Shown here one piece after another: positions 12,101 through 25,400 of a DNA stretch of 64,000 bases. A program made the translations under genes and the position numbers. The stretch lies in NCBI RefSeq assembly GCF_905220365.1, contig NC_061131.1:10019318-10083317 (forward strand), in the 5' to 3' direction. Source of the DNA: Vanessa cardui (Eukaryota; Arthropoda; Insecta; Lepidoptera; Nymphalidae). Below the pieces are notes generated by a model. The model was given only the letters and a program-made list of their open reading frames with translations, was not told where the DNA came from and did no database searches. Every line of letters begins with the position of its first letter. Position 1 is the first letter of the stretch.

Positions 12101-15100
12101 TCATTTATGTCTTTCATAAATAACTAATATTTTAAGAAAGCTAATAAAATATTTAAGAAAAAACTCCAGTGTATCAAATTATTGTGATAACTATGATCTT
12201 TGACGTTACGTATCAACGTTTATAACATTAAATACCGAATTGCTAATAAATGCTTTCATGCAATTAATTGCATCACATTATAATTGCTTTATCCCGTAGA
12301 GTAATATTAATACGTCGAGTAATAATACTACACGACGAAGAGTGTCTAAGTACTCGAGTAATTACTAAATCCTTAAGGGTTCTACAATATATCGATTTAA
12401 TTTATTTTTGTGTTATTATTTTATATAATTAGACGAAGAGAAAGTGACGTTTTATGGAAATTCATTGACTCTGAAATGAAACTTAAACTTGTATATTATC
12501 TATTGATACTAGCGAATGATTATTTTCTGTAAAAAAATGGTGAAAAGATAAATGATAACATATTTAAACGTTTCTGAAGTCATTTCTATTGAAAACGGCG
12601 AAACAACCTAAAGACTTTGGCAGTGATATAAATTTCAATATGTATGTAATTAAGACGGTACCTTTCATAATAATTATTACAAAAAATATGATAATTGCAG
12701 ATAACTTTAAAAGAAAAATACCTGGAAAAATATTTTGTAGTTCTTTAAGATCTCCAGAAGCACTTTTGTACACGGAAATCGAAACATAGTAATAACAACA
12801 TATGTAGTTTCGTTTATCAAATTCAAATCATATAAAACCTATTTTGATCTGCTGCTGCTTATACACATCGAAAGTAGAACTTTGTACAGCCTACGATTTT
12901 TATTGCCCGACCGTCTTTTGAAAAATCGTCCACTCAGTTTCGAAAGCACAATGACGTTTTGTTCAACGATAGATTCGATCAAACGGGACAAAAGAATTGG
13001 ATCGACCGAGGGCACTTTGCTGTTCATAAAGTGAAAGGTTATCTTACCTCGTTGTGTCGAACTTATACTGTGGTCGTTTCATAAACAGTAGCCGCGGTAA
13101 GATGTGTATGAAAACGCGTTTCACCCACGGCGCCATTCTGTGGGTCTGTGGCGATCGGAAATGGACGTTTAACACCACAACTGTGACGCATATGCTGTAA
13201 CAAAATTATGTGATTAGCTTTTGTTGGTTGCTTATTGTTTACGTTTGGTGTTATCACTTTATGATAATGTGATTATGGGGGTCAATTGAAATACCTCTTT
13301 GTAAAGCTTAAACATTGTATTACAAATATATATATAGTATGATATAAAAGCGACTTTTTACCTACAGATTTAAAAAAAAAATATCTACAAAAAACCCAAA
13401 TATTTATGTTGATAAGCTTAAGATCAAAAAATAAAATTTATTTTATAAAATAAAATTCTTACTGCTAGGCAATCACTTACTCCTTTAATTATGGGGAAGC
13501 AATAAATGGTTAATAAATACATGAAAATGATATTTATGATGTCTTAGACGAAAAACATGTTCGTGTTACAAATAATGATTTCAATTCCAACACACCACCA
13601 ATCTCTATCTGCAGTTTAGCGTAGGGGCCTATCTAAATGGTGGCAGTTAATCAAGATATATGGTTCTAATCCTACGAGCGGTAAGGATAAAATTATGTTC
13701 GGGCCGCCGGAATGGCTGAGTAAGCAGTTTACTTATTAACCTTGTATGTGATCCGCGCAATATCTTGTTACGACTTAACGTGATCGTATCAAGAATTCTA
13801 GTAATCATTTCTATATCAATGCAATTTTATTACATTAAATAAAGTATGGAATTGTAAATAAAGTCTGATCCAAAGTTTACCTTTGTAACACAATCACCGA
13901 TATCCAAATCTCTTTGAGAAGATAACTAGAGTGAAAGTTGAAAAGGGGCTCAACGATTATCATTTTCTTTGAGTACAAAGTTATGCAATCAAATATCTGG
14001 TTTAAACGTCGAATTCTAATTTATATGGAAATTCTGCGGCCTGTTGAGGCTCCGAATTCAGCGATCGGTATTTAAATAAGTTTTGTGCGAACACGGCGGG
14101 AGTTACGTTTGTCGTCGGTATTTTGCCGGCACGCAGATACTGTCAGGTGGAAATGAAACTCGGCTTTTATTGCGAAAATACTCCGTTAAATTCACGCAAT
14201 ACTAACTTGAGATGAATAATTAATTCGTTCTTTATCTATATTTTTTATTATTGAACGTTTTTACAATCAATTAATAAACATCCTTCGACTGTTCTAATCA
14301 GTTACTGTTTCCCGTATATTGCTTTATTCTATCATTTGAAGGAAATTTATTTTACTTATACAATAATGCCATACAAATATTAATAAAATTGAATGTAAGA
14401 TTCTAGTTATTGTAGTTTAGTTTCGTTACGAGATCATGTCATCTAGTCAACTTCAAGCTCGGGTCAAGAATAACAACCCAAGATTCTAGACAAACACAAA
14501 ATACTAAATTGTAAATAAACGCAGGCCCACATTTTAGTGACCCAATTTCCTTGTATAATATAATTAATTTAATAAAAACAAAGTTTTCTAAGGGTATAGA
14601 CGTGATCGAATCAAAATCGTCTTCGTTTAAATGATATTATAATTTGTAAACAAGCTCTAGAACAACTATGTGAAAAGAAGCTTTAATTTCAGCGCAGAAG
14701 GCGATCAAGAAATTTGATCAGAATGTTATTTGTGTCATTGACTATTATAATAATTATGAAATTTAAAAGATATACAGGTATTAATGTGTATCTTTTACTT
14801 TTTTTACCACCTAACAGTAATAGTTTGAATTGCAGGCTCAAGGTATGTGTATATTGCATTTTGTTTCCCATTACCGGTATAAGGAATAGGTACTTAATAT
14901 TTTTTTGCCGTGAGAACGTCTAAAAGCGGAGGTGATCACAAGACAATGAAATGACTTCGTTTTTTTCTAAATAAAAAAAATAATATGAAAAACACATTTC
15001 TGTTAAGGCCAATCAGTGAGGCCCCTAACATTATAGAAATGAGGTAATACACTACCTATATGTTATAAACATACATAATAAGAGATGTATTTTCCTAATA

Positions 15101-16313
15101 TATAATTACATTATCATATTACATGTTAAATTATTTCCTGGACCCAGATTTCTGTTTAAACTTTCTTAGTTAACTAAGACTAACTAACTAAGCTAGCTTA
15201 GTTCTATAAACTCATAGGGATTGACTGTATAAGTAATAAAAAAAATCTCTTATTTGATGAATATAACGCACCTTGTTTTATTAATTGCTTAAAATAATGA
15301 ATCCTTAATAACGTTGTTTTCCCAATTCTTATGTACAGATAGTAAAAATAGCCTTCAGTTAGCTACCTTACCTCATATTAAACGGGAATCTCATTGACTG
15401 GTTGATTAGGCTTAAAAAAAAGTTAAAATAGCATTGTGTGTATATACACTTGAAACTAAATATATCAAATAAATGTATGCCATTCCCTCGAATATGGTCG
15501 AGCTGACTTGTCTGGCACGGTCCCAGAGAAAACAAAACAATTCGAATTGAGAGAGATTACCATCTATTCTGTTCTGTACATTACACGTCTACGATTAACG
15601 TAAAATTCTACAACAAACTGAGCTGGGTGGTTAGATCCTTGCAATTGATGTAATGCACTAATCGTGCATTGCATCTGAACGATTTCAACAATCTTTAATC
15701 GGGGCGAGCAAAACGATTGATAACGGCAGCTGCAGTTTAAAATGCTCAACCCAAAGTTTGTGGTTCTTTTGATTCTCTGTTTGATTTAGGGATTATATAA
15801 ATGGATGTGGAATGCCCAGTTGTAGATTTTAGATTAGATAAATCTGTAAACCTTGTCAAACCCTTCAATATTCTCGTAATAATAATTCCTATGATTCTTT
15901 ACAAAAGTATACAAGAAAGAAAAACTCAATAGTAACGCGATGTACCTGTAAAAATACATATTTTATTATAATATAGAAAAAAAAATCGTTAATTCAGTAT
16001 TCAGTATCGTGGAGCTTGAAATATTTCATTTAAAAGCGTACACCATTCGTTTTTTTTATGTACAAAACAGCCCATCTAAAGAGTTACTGACACTAGATAC
16101 CTATGTCATTGTTTTAATAAATCATAAAACTATATTCTACATATATTTTAGTATCTCCGTTGATTCTTTTCATTTATATTAAAATATTAATTATCAATTA
16201 CACGGTTTCTATTTTGACTCTTAAGCTTATAATTAATTAAAGTTGGACAACAAGCCATTCGTTTGGCTAGATGCGAATAAGAAAGGTGGTTGACAAATAA
16301 ATACCTATATTAT

Positions 16314-16401
<88 letters not shown>

Positions 16402-19400
16402 CAATTTATATTATTAACCTAATGTCGAACAGTAAAGTATTAGTATTAGTGAAATATAAAGTGTTGTGCAGTTTGAGTGGTTAAAATAATAAGGCGGTAA
16501 CAAATGTTAGGCATAAAATTTTATGTGACATTCATGACATTAAGTAGTAGTATTAAGTATTTCCCCTTAAGAAACTAACTTTTTGAATGTTGGTTAGTGA
16601 ATTGCAACATCGTTTCTGATTAAAAATTATCGAACAATCATAAAATAATACACGCCAAATATATTAAACACTGCTCAAAAAGGTCGTAAACCAAAACGAC
16701 ATAGTTGACCTAGAAAGCTATGTAGTAAATCAACAACGGTGATGAAGGAAAGTAAGACCAACATCTGAAATATTTCTGACTCTCGATAACATGAGCCAAT
16801 CAATAAAATGCGTTTTGCATTTCAAGTATAACTTTTTTAGGTATTATTTTTATTGAAGGCCCATAAAGTATCAGGTTTAATGTGTTGTTGGAAAAAAATG
16901 CCATCTCAACTAAAGTGAACTGAAGTGCCATATGAGAGGCCGTTTGAAGGATTGTTCAACAATGGGGAAAAATCATCGAATGGATACCACCTCCCGTATA
17001 ATAAAGTATACGACGTCTTAACCAGAGCAGACTGGAGCAAAACGTACAGAGGGCGCCAATTAAAGAAAGGCGCGACCTCTAAACGACGGATTACATGGAT
17101 GGAATATTAATGAAGCAGAGGATTATGGTAATATATAAACCTATGTGTCATTTTAGTAAAGCCGGTTATCACTTTCATTTGCGTTCCCATTAAATCCGTA
17201 TATAGATTTGTGATCGTGTAATGACTATAGAGCAATACGACATAGCCACGCAGTTACTGACAGGAAATGTGGTTGACGGATGGACGGTGTGTGGTCTAAT
17301 TGCCGCGAAGCGTATCGAAATTTATAGTATTCCTCTATCCTTGGGAACATGCTTATCCTTTCAACTTTTGCTACAGATTAAATAAAACTTATCTTTTTTA
17401 TTGATTAAAGTTTTAGAAGAAACACACAGTACCTAAATAAAAATGGTACCTAAAAATAATTGATTTTACAGTGGTGTTAGTGTTAAAGTACAAATTTATT
17501 ATTTTGAAAATATGTATGTATATTTTTTAAATGTATTCCAGTAATTAAGCTACTAATTTACTAAAAATAGAATTTAAAATGGTGCATGTTTTCATGTACG
17601 CTGGCGGTACTCATGAACTCTGCCAAAAAGAGGCATAAAACGAAACGGCCATCCGTATCATACAGAGGGAACATTATTCTGGCATTAATGAAAGTTTAAT
17701 GCCAGAAAACTTTGTTGCCTGTGTAAATATCGAAACTTCAGCCAAAGAATTCAATATAGCTGTAAATATATTTATGTTTATACAAAGTTTTACAATGTTA
17801 TGTTTTTATTATGTTTATACGAGTTTTCTCAGTGGGCTTTGTGCAAGCCCGTCTGGGTCCGTACCACTCACTCATCAAATATTCTACCGCTAAACAACAA
17901 TACTCAGTATTGTTGTGTTCCGGTTTTAAGGGTGAGTGAGCCACTGTAAATAAAGGCACAAAGGACACAACATCTTAGCTCCCAAAGCGAGCGTAGTTGC
18001 GAGCGTATTGACGATGTAAGGAATGGTTAATATTTTTTACAGCTCCATTGTCTAGGAGGGATGGTGACCACTTATCGTCAGGTGGCTCATATTCGCGCAC
18101 TATAATTCAAACAAGAACCCTTTTTGTGTGGTTACTTAATAGTGCATAATTATTAAAATTTCAGGTTAAAGGCTATAAGAGATACACCATTGCATTAGAT
18201 AGGTTAAATATAAAATAGCTTACCTTATAGAGACTAATATCATGGCGAATATAAGATACTTTCCAAGGAGAGGAACGACGAGTGACGTCGGTGGTATGAT
18301 TTCCACCACCAGCAGGAAGAACACGTGGAGACTGATGAGAATCGATATGGACAGCGTTACCTTTCAACAAATATATTAAAAGTTAAAAAAACAATACAAT
18401 TTTAAATTTAAACTTTTAAAAGTCAATATTTACATTTATTTGTAAAAAAAGACCAGTCGTTATATGTATATTTTATTATGTACATTTTAAAGTTCGAATT
18501 AGTTATAAATAAACCTCGACATGATTTGTATACGTAATAGCTTTTAGTTCATATTTATATGACTACTTTTAATAAATCAATAAATTTATACAACTGGGGG
18601 TCTAATTAATATTCTCAATTCGTTTCAATAATCTATTTGGTAATAATCGTAAAAGATATATATAAATTATTTTTATTCTGTATAAGCCATTCAAAGAAAT
18701 GTTCAAAAATTAAAAGTGAAGTGAGTAGGAATGAAATCAGAGGCATGGTTATTGATATATAAATGATAAATGAAGACTCTAATCATTTGGACTGTAGGTT
18801 CTTTTATGTAATAAAATATAATACTAAATCTCACTTTTCACAGAAGCATCGTTTATAGTCAGAGAGCGTTCAAAAATAGTGCAAGTGTCGCGGTTCAAAA
18901 TTGTTATTCTACGGTTGTTGATGTTCGTTCTCATTTTGAACTGCCGAAGTAAGTCCGTACTACAGTCTATTATTCTTCTTGTAGTTTATACGAGGAACGA
19001 AGTCGTAGTTTTATAAAGTTTTATGTTTGTTAACTGACATAAAAACACTAACTGTTACAGACTTTTCAAACAAATTCAGAATATGTTTTTAAAATAAAAC
19101 TATTAGAATGCAATTATAATTGATGAAAATGAAGGTAGGGTCATTATTTAATGTTATTAAAACTGAAACTGAGACTGAAAAATGGTTTCTAAAGCATGTA
19201 AAAGAGAATATAAAATGAGATGAAAGAAAGTTAAATCTTATTAATACAATAATTTAGAGGATACATTATATATAAATTAGGACAGGGTAGCTGAAACAGA
19301 CCTATTTATAGCAAGCCTATAAAAAAACTATTATTAATTATTTTATATAAAAAAAGTCAAGAAATCTTATAAGCCAAATACAACTTTAAGATATAAAACT

Positions 19401-22400
19401 ATTTCACACAGTCACACATTCGAAAGCTGCCTCGAAGGCAGAGCTAGTGTCCCTTGAATTTGGAGTCACTTTTACTTTAATAAAGTGTTTTATAGAACAT
19501 AACGTATCATTGCTGTCAATGCTAATATTTTTCACAGATCTTGTTATGTTGTCATTGTTCTTTCATATTTATTTTAATGAAAATTTTCTTTAAGAAAACC
19601 TTATTTTACGAAATATGAAGCGCATTATATTTTGAAAACAATTAGCATGAAACTTGATTAATATAAAAAAAACAGAAATATTAAATTGACATTGTAAAGA
19701 GGACGTATCAATTTTTTTTAAAGTAATTCTTGATTATTAGACAATCTTTTTATAAAGCTTTACAAAAATATTTTTATAGACATTTTTATAATCTGTCTTA
19801 TTGTTTCTCTGTTTATAGTATTGTGTATTATTTGATCTTCAATTTAAACTAAACATACAAAATCAACGTGAAAAAACGTTTATAGTTAACACTTAATAAT
19901 TACTTAGCTGTTGTGTCTTATATTCCGGCCCTAAAAGGCTATTTATTGATCGTTTGTTCCAATCTAATAATCATATTTAATCTGGGACATGAGCAAGAAA
20001 CATAACATGAACCCGTATGAATAGTTCATCAGACCAAAAGATTAATTAGTATTACTAGGCAATAACACTTACCTTTTCGCCGCTGTCCGAAGGCAAGTAA
20101 AATGTTAGTACAGTGAGAAAGGATATACCCATGCAGGGTATGATGATGTTGACGGTGTAGAATAGAGTTTTTCTTCGCATCGTTATATTGAACGTGATGT
20201 CCAGGTAAGGCTCGTCGCAGCACGTGTAAAACTTCTCGTTTCTGCATGAAAAATATATCCGAATTATGTATTTACTAGCACTATTTACAATACTGATACT
20301 AAATATAATACAGAATTCAAGACAAAGACATCACATTACAAACTGCTAAAATTATTATCAGTGTTTCATTATTACATTATCAATATATTATATAAAAAAC
20401 CTTCCTCTCGAATTACGGTTTTAAAGATTTATGCATACAAAGGGACATAGGGACTGAGAAAGCGACTTTATTTTATACTACGAGTATGTAGTGATTACGA
20501 CAAAGTGATGTTATTAATTTTCTGGCTTATGTAATCTATTGACTATCATATATGACCGCAGATCCGGAACTTCGTGGTTTAGTTTTGCATTGAATTATAA
20601 ATGTTGAGGAATATAGCATGTACGATTTTCCGCTACGATGTCCTGTTAATTACCTAGTTTTATTGTTAGTTAAGAGTCGAGATGGCCCAGTGGTTAGAAC
20701 GCGTGCATCTTAACCGATGATTGCGGGTTCAAACCCATGCAAGCACCGCTGATTCATGTGCTTAATTTGTCTTTATAATTCATCTCGTGCTCAGCGGTGA
20801 AGGAAAATATCGTGAGGAAACCTGCATGTGACAAATTTCATAGAAATTCTGCCACATGTGTATTCCACCAACCCGCATTGGAACAGCGTGTTGGAATATA
20901 TTCCAAACCTCCTCTCCAAAGGAGAGGAGGCCTTTAGCCCAGCAGTGGGAATTTACAGGCTGTTGTTGATTGTTAGTTACATCAATCAAATATCGAGTGT
21001 CAGAAAAGTTTTAAAATGAATTAGATATAGAATTAAAGTTTATTATGATTAAGTCTCTATTTATTACTTACTTCAGTCTTTAAATATAATGTATAATATA
21101 CATATATAAAAACATTTATATACACTGCAGTTTATGTGGAAGATTACATAGGAATTTTATTGAGAAGTATGATATACAACTTGATAAACATATAACGTAT
21201 CCTTCTAGCAATCATATTTTAGATGTGGGTTGACCCTAAATTATATATTCTACGACGAGCAAATAACTAGACATGCAGGAGCAATTTCATAGAGTGACTC
21301 GTAAAAATATTATTCGGATCTAAGTTACAATATCAATAATGTTAACCATTTAATTATGAATGGTGGCTGGTCTGCCCTTCAAGTAGATTTCTATAAACGG
21401 TTTTATTTAGCTCGACGGTATTTAAACAAATAAATATAAGTTTGTTTGGGTCAAAATTAGAACTTGAAATTTAAGTATCTTCCTGTTGTCAGATTGATCT
21501 GAAATTTGGTACACACCTTTAATTCCGGTGACAATACAATATAGTATTATCAATAACAGCGAACGCTGAGCTCATGATCTACGAAAATATAAAGTAATAC
21601 TTTGCCGTAGGTAGGATTTCAGAGGGGCCCCACGTTATTATTTTAGTCTAATATAAAAGATATTCAAAGTTCAAAATACTTAATTGTTATGGCGTGGGCT
21701 GCTTAGTTTACCTACCAAGCAAATCCAGGTATTAGTAATCTTTCATGAACCACCATTCCGCCGCTGACATGGTTCATCTTATGACGACAACTACCATCAG
21801 AGAGAGTAATGACCGGGACCATCTATGTAGGTAGGTAACAATTTATTTATTTTCCAGTTTTCAGTGCACATATGATAAACCCGTTTAGCTTAAAAGATTT
21901 TTTACCGATTTTTTATTTGATACTTATAAGATGAAGCAGATGGCACACAAAACAATATAAAAATACAGAGTTAACCGAATAATATCCAAATAAATATATT
22001 CGTATTTAGTACATTTTCGACCAGACTTTTCTGTATACATTTTTGAGATGTACAAATCTCTCGAACAAACTTTTCTTGTATCTTATAGTTTTGGCAGCGT
22101 TCGCTTGGAAAGCGCTCAGACCGACGGTTTGCTCTCTAAGTCGAAGTTCTAATGTGAATGTTCCATATCGGATGAATATTTGCGTGAATACCGAACTATA
22201 AATAAAACCTTTTTATATACCAGTGTGGTACTTATATTGAAATGCTAGGAAATGTGAGATAAAATCAAAATGTACTCTATTACATATGACATCAAATTAT
22301 AAATATCGTATATGATTACTTGGTAGTAGGGCTTTATGCAAGTCACGAGGGTAGTTTCAATTAGAAATTCACAGTTATCAGATATTGCACTGCCAAACAG

Positions 22401-25400
22401 CAGCTTTCAAGATTGGAGGCGCATTGATGTGATGTAAGGAATGGTTATTATTTTTTGCCACGCTTTATAGACGATGGTGGGCACTTACAATCAGGTGACC
22501 CTTTTGCCCGTCCGCTAAGTAATATTATAAAGTAAGTATGTTCCGTATACTGTTACCGCACAGATTATTTATGATAAAATTTTATTATTTTAGTTAGCCT
22601 AAGTTACTCCTATTACATCAGCTATTTATCATTGAAAGTCCCGTCAAAACAGAGCCGATACCGAAATTAGTCGGAATAATCAGACGGACAAACAAAAATT
22701 GAGAAAAATATTATTTAGGTATATGTACCGTGTATACATATAAATTTGGTAAAAAGCGGTTATTTTAATATTATAAACAGACACTCTAATTTTATTATAT
22801 GTATAGATTACGAATAACATCCGGCTAACCATCCGGTGAGCCTCCTGCTCGTTTGCCAGCTATTACATAAAATGAAAATAAAAAATGTAAATATAAAAAA
22901 GTCTAGCAGTGCACCGAACATTCATTCTAGGCGCTAAGGTTTGAAAAGAGGGTAAAATCTTTATTATACCGACATGGCATTTATTTTATGGCTAAAATAA
23001 AATCGTATATAATATATTATATGTGGCTTTCTGTCTTTGTCCGCCACACTGTTAATTGCTTCAAAACCTGTACAGGTTTAAATGTAGGTCTAACTTTTAA
23101 TATACATTTAAGTCGATGACCAGAAATTATCATTATCATCATTAAATAACATAAAACAAAGTCGCCTATCGTTATATGTCCCTATGTATGCTTAGATCTG
23201 TAACGCATTACGCAATGGATTTTGATACTTTTTTTTTTAAATAGATACAATAATTCGAGAGGAAGGTATAATAAAAAAAGGACGGATTTTGTATACAGTA
23301 CGTGGAAAATAGACTAAAAAAACACTGATCTCTATTATATTTAGTATCAGCATTGCACCCGTGCGAAGCTTATAGATTCTAGTCTCTTGTATAAACTAAA
23401 CCACCTCATGGTTTTCATTTCGTGTTATTATAAATGGCGACGACTATAAATAACGCAACAATCAGCCATCAAAACAGACCATAATCTCGAAATCACGTAG
23501 AATTAGTCTACGTCACGTAGACGATGTAGCACTCGCTACAAAAATAGCGTAGGCACTTAATTCATTTTGAAATATACAAGCCAACGTGAGGAAGTTTCAT
23601 ACGGAATATTGAATTATAACAATTACACATAGCAGTACAATCTGTATAATTATTTAATGATTAGTAACTTAAATTTTGATTAAAATTTTAATTGTGTCGG
23701 TTACAAAAAAAAACAATTGTTACAATACATTTAAATTTTACTAATGTTGAATTTATCACTTCGATTTATTATACCAAAAAAGGTAATGAAACACAGTTAC
23801 CTTTAAGCTTCAATATTTTAAAATACCTTGAATAAATTTGGAACGCGACTAGTGTTGGGAAACTCAAACTCAAACTCAAACTCAAATATCTTTATTCAAC
23901 ATAGAAGCATTACACTTTCTTATTGATGGTCAATTGAAATACTACCACCGGTTCGGAAAGAAAATACCCTGACCTGAGAAGAACCGGCGAAAGAAACTCA
24001 GCGGGTTTTTTTTTTTTTGTTTGAACAAAACAAACATTATGTTGAACCGTTTATACAGCGAGCGAGGTCACTTCGTATTTTAGCCTCTGTAACAATGAAA
24101 CCCATGCAAGGGACGACGAAGGAATGAAAATCTATGCTGAGATTAATTAATTAATCACTTTTTGAGGAATATTATATAGATATATTATTACATTAATTAT
24201 AAATCTTACCACAGCATAAACATAAATCTAGTTTTACTAATTGATGTAAGCATTATATTTCAAATACTAGAAAAGAGTAACTACTTATTATATTACCGGT
24301 TGTTCTCGACAAAATATACTCTCTGAACCGGTAGTAGCTTAACATTTAATCAACGTGTATCATGAGACATATTCTGTCTCAAAAGGACTTTTATGAGCAA
24401 ACCTGAATAAAGAACAGTTCGAAAAACTTTGGATATATTCATAATGTTCATATTTATTAGTCGAAAAAACTTGTGACTAGTGTGGATCGTGTTATTATAA
24501 TTAAAACAAATGATGAGAGTGAAAAAAACCGTTAGTTACTAACGAATTAAAGTAAGGCTTAAGTCAAAAAATAACAAGTTTAATTTATTGTTTTCACAAT
24601 TTTGTGCAAAATTTTAGCTCAGTACCGCTAGTAGTAGGCTATAAGATTTGCTCATCGTAATAAATAATAACAAAAAAAATACAACGTGTGAAACAATAAA
24701 ACTACATAAAAAACATTTAACATTCATTAAAACGACTACTAAAATAACTCTTTCGTTGTATGAGTCGCTACAAATAGCAGCCTATTTATAGCAGACTATT
24801 TTTGATCGTTCTCATTCGATTTTTGACTACAAAATCAGTCTATTTTTAAATTTTACCTACTCGCAAACTCGCTTCTACATAAGCACATTTTGTTACCTAA
24901 AAAATAATCTATGAAATGAGGGCTAAAAAAGTAATAACAGAGAAAATGAATCGAAACACGGCCTATATTGCGAGATATTATTGGAGCACTTTTGTATTAC
25001 AATTTGAAATGAACAATATCGCCGTGCGATGAATGCCGTTGTAATGGATATACAACGTTCTGTAATCACGACCTTTGTATTTGAGCATCAGTGTTATGGT
25101 CCAGTTAACATAATACTGTTGATCTCGTATATTTTGTAAATATACTATATCAACAGCATTAACAGTTGAGTTATATATATTTTGTTTTGTAGTTAAAAAA
25201 TATTGAATTATGCTTAAGAATGCTGTAATAATCAGTAATTACAAAAAAATAAGTATATAATAGTAATGTATTATTAATATTTTTGAAAAGTAAAGTGTAC
25301 ATTTTAATAGATTTAAATTTACAGATTTGAAAAGTAAGTTTTCATACCACAATTAAAAAAAATAACGTTGTGACAGGGACTAAACGAAAGTGTTTCTAAT

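Larger units (their letters stand above)
8968..13047 (-). other. nAChR intron 8 (4.1 kb)
   Basis: Between exons 8 and 9. It holds an internally deleted SINE copy (11911-12038) and a perfect 12-bp inverted repeat (10824-10856). The 94-codon plus frame at 9674-9958 has no recognisable content. The rest shows nothing. Confidence 0.8.
13195..18223 (-). other. nAChR intron 7 (5.0 kb)
   Basis: Between exons 7 and 8. Contains a long (TA)n tract, paired palindromes (15165-15203), a degraded tRNA-like stretch near 13600-13740 with a box-B-like GGTTCTAATCC, a 12-bp hairpin (17677-17707) and a dispersed repeat (17824-18109). The 61-codon plus frame at 16925-17110 is not recognised. Confidence 0.8.

Noticed and set aside
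16925..17110. 61-codon plus frame ending WMEY in intron 7
   Set aside because: Looks somewhat protein-like but I cannot place it and see no exon boundaries; left unannotated.
20683..20736. tRNA gene suggested by intact A and B boxes
   Set aside because: It is the head of a SINE with a target-site duplication and six sibling copies in the window.
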